From assembly GCA_017466495.1 (NCBI GenBank), contig JAFTUB010000083.1, forward strand, positions 1 through 9,399: DNA of 9,399 nt, written 5' to 3'. Origin of the DNA: Clostridia bacterium (GTDB taxonomy: Bacteria > Bacillota > Clostridia > Oscillospirales > CAG-272). A model generated the notes under the pieces. The model worked only from the letters and a program-made list of their open reading frames with translations, was not told the DNA's origin and ran no database searches. A program made the position numbers and the translations under genes. Of the stretch, positions 7,066 to 9,399 are shown one piece after another (positions within the stretch are counted from its first letter, which is position 1; each line of letters opens with the position of its first letter).

Positions 7066-7314
7066 TCAATGATGCAGATGTTTGTTATTATCAACTGAAT
7101 ATTGTTCAAAGAAATCATCTGCCGTACATCCCAAAATCCGAGCGAGATGCGGAAGAAAGATAATATCGGGATAACAGGTGTTCTGCTCCCACTTGCATAC
7201 CGCTTGCGCGGATACGCCAATCAGCTTACCGAATTCCTTTAAGGACAAATTGTTTTCGCTGCGGTATGCCTTGATTCTCTCCGCAATTGTTATATGATAA
7301 GTCAGCATACTCAT
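7066..7314 (-). CDS. XRE-family helix-turn-helix regulator (82 aa)
   Basis: Small single-domain DNA-binding protein. Residues about 11-68 form an HTH_3 (Cro/C1-type) five-helix domain: IAERIKAYRSENNLSLKEFG, then the recognition region LIGVSAQAVCKWEQN, and a final LARILGCTADDFF helix typical of small Firmicutes XRE regulators. A short polar tail (YSVDNNKHLHH) follows, with no sensor or peptidase domain. The start ATG at 7314 overlaps the stop of the upstream ATPase gene (ATGA), so the two are translationally coupled. AAGGCGG lies about 9-12 nt upstream. An ATG two codons later is possible. The 4-nt overlap suggests it regulates its own operon, but no palindromic operator was recognised. Its codon usage is AT-richer than that of the SPFH genes. 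Confidence 0.9.
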   Translation of the reverse strand: MSMLTYHITIAERIKAYRSENNLSLKEFGKLIGVSAQAVCKWEQNTCYPDIIFLPHLARILGCTADDFFEQYSVDNNKHLHH

Positions 7315-9125
7315 ATCACAACACCGCCTTTTACCATATTGATCCTTCGCATACGGTTGATCAGTGCCATCAGCTCCTGCTTGCGAGGCAGATCAAGGAA
7401 TCTTTCGCAGGTCGCGAAGAATGGAGAATAGAGAAAATCAATTCCTTCTTCATTAATCCGCGCATACAGATCGTTGACCTTCCGTTCAATATCTACCTTC
7501 CTGTCGTTATTCGATACCTCCAAATAACGCAGCATAAATCCAAGTGTATCAAGTTGACGGGGAGAAACGATATCGTGAAGTCCGCGGACATCAATCTTCT
7601 CGTCACCAATGATAACAAACCCCATATCCGAAACCTCAAGCTTTTCCGTGCCGCTACCTTCGGGGTAAGAGGAAAATCGGTCAGAATAAAGCGTTCTGCA
7701 TTGCTGCCAATTTGCAGACGATGGCAATGCGGCAGTAACGTTATAGGAATCACAGATATTTTTGGCGTTTTCGGTTACGTCGTGAATCAAATAACCCTCC
7801 ATCATATAGATCTTATCGGCAACAGAAAGATATTCACCGCTACCGCCGATAACGAGGATAGTCGAAACTCCGTGCGATTTGTGGAGCTCATTGGCTCGGT
7901 CGGTAAATGGCGTGATCGGTTCTTTTTCGATAAGCTCCTTCATCATACGGTCACGAATCATAAAGTTGGTGGCGCTTCTGTCTTCGTCAATGAGCAATAG
8001 TTTAGCATTGCAATCTACAGCTTCCATAATGTTTGCCGCTTGCGAAGTCGAGCCCGATGCATGATCGGTAGAAAAATCGCTTGTATCACCGCCCGGCAGC
8101 CACCGAATAAAAGGCGAAATATTGACGTGCTTTACACTCCGCCCATCCTCTGCGGATATGGTAACCGCGCTTTCATCGGTGATACAAAGCTCTCGTCCGT
8201 CACCCGGCGCGTGGTCATAGATACCGGCGGATATCGCATCAAGTAAAGTGGATTTGCCCGAATAGCCACCACCTGTGATGACGGTAACACCCTTTTTGAT
8301 TCCCATACCTCTCACATCGAAGATCTCAATTTCATCTTCAGGAGTAGATCTGAACGGGATAGCATCGAGCATTGGCAGATCGGTTCCTTTGGCGCGTGGC
8401 AAGATACTGCCGTTGGCAATGAAGGCACAATAGTTACTATTTTTCAGCCATTCTCTGATAGAAGATTGCTTTTTTGCAAGCTCAGCTGCTTTTTTCAGCC
8501 CTTCAATATCGAAATCCAAGATAAAACGGTCAACCGCATCGGGCAGGTCTTTGCACATCATTTGAAAGGTTTTGCGAAGCTTCTTTAACGGAAACTGAAC
8601 TTGGATGCGAATGCATAGACACATCAGCGGTGGACGAGATACTCCGTCACTCAACAGATAGACGGTTGAACCCGAACCGTTCGTATAATCCTTCTGCGGG
8701 CACAGCGCAAAGTAGGCTGTGTTTCTTTTTATGATCTCTCCGCCCGGCGCGCACAGATAATACTTTCCGTTTTCGTTATCGGGTCGGCTGCGATTGTATA
8801 ATTCTGCATTCAGCTCATCAATGTATTTTTTGAAAGCGCGGAGGCAATGGTCCGCTTCTGCGTTCTCGGTGGATTTATCGGGAATATCGATTCCAAGCGC
8901 GGTGCAAGGAATACTGATCACTACCGTTGGCTTATCCTGCGCCAGTTTGTGTGTCGCGGATATTTCAAAGCCCACACTTCCATTGTAATATATTGAACTG
9001 TAGTCGACATAAGGCTCCATTGTCGGATGTGCGGGATCCTCGACGATCATACTCCCCTCATACATCGCTTTATATGTAGTTGTGTTAGGTTCCATAGATA
9101 ATATTTTGTTTTTTAATCTCTTCAT
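7311..9125 (-). CDS. Predicted ATPase of the ABC class (COG3044/PF09818 type), function unknown (604 aa)
   Basis: Soluble P-loop ATPase with an ABC-like core but no membrane segments. Numbered from the ATG at 9125: the N-terminal region includes FIANGSILPRAKGTDLP near 235-250 and AIPFRS near 255. The Walker A loop GGGYSGKST is at 285-293. Next come ELCITDESAVTISAEDGRSV and ISPFIRWLPGG, an ABC-signature-like ASGSTSQAANIMEA (about 356-369), Walker B LLLIDED (376-382) followed by SATNFMIRD, and a VIGGSGEYLSVAD region near 425-437. This motif order is diagnostic of the COG3044 family, whose role is not established. The frame extends to an ATG at 9143, but the ATG at 9125 has GAGGGG at 6 nt spacing and is preferred. 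The longer start would form an ATGA with an upstream frame, so the choice is not settled. It is followed by an overlapping XRE regulator gene. GC content is lower than in the SPFH operon. Confidence 0.88.
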   Translation of the reverse strand: MKRLKNKILSMEPNTTTYKAMYEGSMIVEDPAHPTMEPYVDYSSIYYNGSVGFEISATHKLAQDKPTVVISIPCTALGIDIPDKSTENAEADHCLRAFKKYIDELNAELYNRSRPDNENGKYYLCAPGGEIIKRNTAYFALCPQKDYTNGSGSTVYLLSDGVSRPPLMCLCIRIQVQFPLKKLRKTFQMMCKDLPDAVDRFILDFDIEGLKKAAELAKKQSSIREWLKNSNYCAFIANGSILPRAKGTDLPMLDAIPFRSTPEDEIEIFDVRGMGIKKGVTVITGGGYSGKSTLLDAISAGIYDHAPGDGRELCITDESAVTISAEDGRSVKHVNISPFIRWLPGGDTSDFSTDHASGSTSQAANIMEAVDCNAKLLLIDEDRSATNFMIRDRMMKELIEKEPITPFTDRANELHKSHGVSTILVIGGSGEYLSVADKIYMMEGYLIHDVTENAKNICDSYNVTAALPSSANWQQCRTLYSDRFSSYPEGSGTEKLEVSDMGFVIIGDEKIDVRGLHDIVSPRQLDTLGFMLRYLEVSNNDRKVDIERKVNDLYARINEEGIDFLYSPFFATCERFLDLPRKQELMALINRMRRINMVKGGVVI

Positions 9126-9174
9126 GGACATCCCCTCTTTCATTTTTCAAAAGTGTTCTGACTGCGGTCATCAT
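9085..9174 (-). CDS. Possible 29-aa leader peptide overlapping the ATPase start
   Basis: The ORF encodes MMTAVRTLLKNERGDVHEEI followed by nine further residues. It is preceded by AAAGGAG with 8 nt spacing to a double ATG (9174-9169), the best ribosome binding site in this part of the window. It runs in a different frame across the ATPase start codons and stops 40 nt inside that gene, so its translation would affect initiation at 9125. No family is recognised. It may be a true leader peptide, or the 5' remnant of a displaced gene whose expression signals are now upstream of the ATPase. Confidence 0.4.
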   Translation of the reverse strand: MMTAVRTLLKNERGDVHEEIKKQNIIYGT

Positions 9175-9279
9175 AAAAAAGTCTCCTTTCGGTTTTGCTG
9201 AATTTTCCGTTTGACTCATATTCGAGGGCTTTCCACGGAATTGCTTCAAAGAAGCAAAAAGCACCCCTGCGGGTGCATC
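9140..9279 (-). pseudogene. Start-less protein-like reading frame, possible gene remnant
   Basis: After an in-frame stop at about 9282-9280, a frame runs to TGA at 9142-9140. Its later part reads EAIPWKALEYESNGKFSKTE, then RRLFYDDRSQNTFEK. The composition looks like a real folded-protein fragment, yet the frame has no ATG, GTG or TTG codon. Its stop overlaps the ATG at 9143 (ATGA), the same coupling used by two other gene pairs in the window. It overlaps the 29-aa leader ORF in another frame, so at most one is likely translated. No family is recognised. It may be the decayed 3' end of a former upstream gene, or chance. Confidence 0.25.
9256..9276 (-). terminator. Intrinsic terminator (leader-proximal unit)
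   Basis: On the minus strand, GCACCC-GCAG-GGGTGC (9276-9261) forms a 6-bp GC-rich stem followed at once by TTTTT (9260-9256). A second small hairpin, TTGCTTC/GAAGCAA with a 3-nt loop (9241-9257), follows directly. It may end a transcript from beyond the window, or act as an attenuator for the ATPase-XRE operon. Confidence 0.7.
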
Positions 9280-9318
9280 AAGCTATACGTTCGCTTGAGA
9301 AAGATGTTTCAAGCAAAC

Positions 9319-9344
9319 AAAAAACACACCCGAGATCGGATGTG
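9319..9344 (-). terminator. Intrinsic terminator (distal unit)
   Basis: On the minus strand, CACATCCG-ATCT-CGGGTGTG (9344-9325) forms an 8-bp stem with one T-G pair, followed by TTTTTT (9324-9319). It is then followed by a GCTTGA/TCAAGC hairpin (9314-9309 with 9298-9293). Its layout, including the preceding TTGATGCAC, repeats the unit at 9256-9276. Confidence 0.65.
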
Positions 9345-9399
9345 CATCAAAAAACCATATAAACCTTGCGTTCAGCATACCGCAGGCGATACATATGAC

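Larger units (their letters stand above)
9175..9399 (-). other. Structured non-coding leader upstream of the ATPase operon
   Basis: This stretch holds the two terminator-hairpin units and, further upstream, a bulged stem CCTTGCG/CGCAGG (9364-9370 with 9381-9386). No confident promoter or complete gene was found between 9175 and 9255 or between 9345 and the edge. A frame reading MYRLRYAERKVYMVF that ends in a TGA just before the distal terminator could be the tail of an upstream gene, but it is too short to call. Confidence 0.4.

Noticed and set aside
7287..8000. 237-codon plus-strand frame near the XRE gene
   Set aside because: It is antisense to the ATPase C-terminal half, where Walker B and the conserved segments lie.
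7311..9125. ABC transporter ATPase subunit
   Set aside because: The motif order (GGGYSGKST, SGSTSQAANI, LLLIDED) and the 600-residue length fit the COG3044 class. There is no permease or binding protein nearby.
1..9399. CRISPR array or insertion sequence
   Set aside because: No regularly spaced repeats, no transposase and no terminal inverted repeats were seen. The only protein-level repeats are the LRR units.

Overview
The window looks like chromosomal DNA from a Gram-positive member of the Clostridia, plausibly a gut Oscillospiraceae/Ruminococcaceae relative. The basis is strong AGGAGG-type ribosome binding sites, a consensus sigma-A promoter, tRNA genes with encoded CCA, lipoproteins with Firmicutes-type lipoboxes, and BspA-type leucine-rich repeat proteins. 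The genus cannot be fixed from the sequence alone.

Left part (1-6584, all minus strand, GC-rich). One tightly packed operon reads right to left from a promoter near 6650-6675. It encodes two paralogous BspA-type LRR lipoproteins (5256-6584 and 4241-5239), then three different SPFH/band-7 membrane proteins of the HflK/HflC type (2368-4224, 1323-2348, 352-1326), and then the N-terminal 93-100 residues of what looks like a P-type metal-cation ATPase running off the left edge. Gaps of 16, 16 and 19 nt and one 4-nt ATGA overlap indicate co-transcription. The first SPFH protein carries an unusual N-terminal block of about six extra membrane segments. The set suggests a membrane-microdomain scaffold with surface LRR lipoproteins and an ion pump. 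This combination is the best candidate here for an incompletely described system.

Middle (6585-7060). A divergent regulatory region contains the operon promoter on the minus strand and, on the plus strand, a perfect TTGACA-17-TATAAT promoter preceded by three A-tracts phased at about 10 bp. The plus promoter drives two adjacent leucine tRNA genes, anticodons GAG and CAG, which end at a strong intrinsic terminator.

Right part (7066-9399, minus strand, clearly lower GC). A predicted ATPase of the ABC class (COG3044/PF09818 type, molecular role unknown) overlaps by 4 nt a small XRE-family HTH regulator gene. Its leader, 9126-9399, holds two related intrinsic-terminator units in tandem, a 29-codon ORF with a very good ribosome binding site that overlaps the ATPase start, and a start-less protein-like reading frame that ends exactly at an upstream ATG of the ATPase gene. 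The composition change next to the tRNA pair suggests this segment has a separate history from the SPFH operon.
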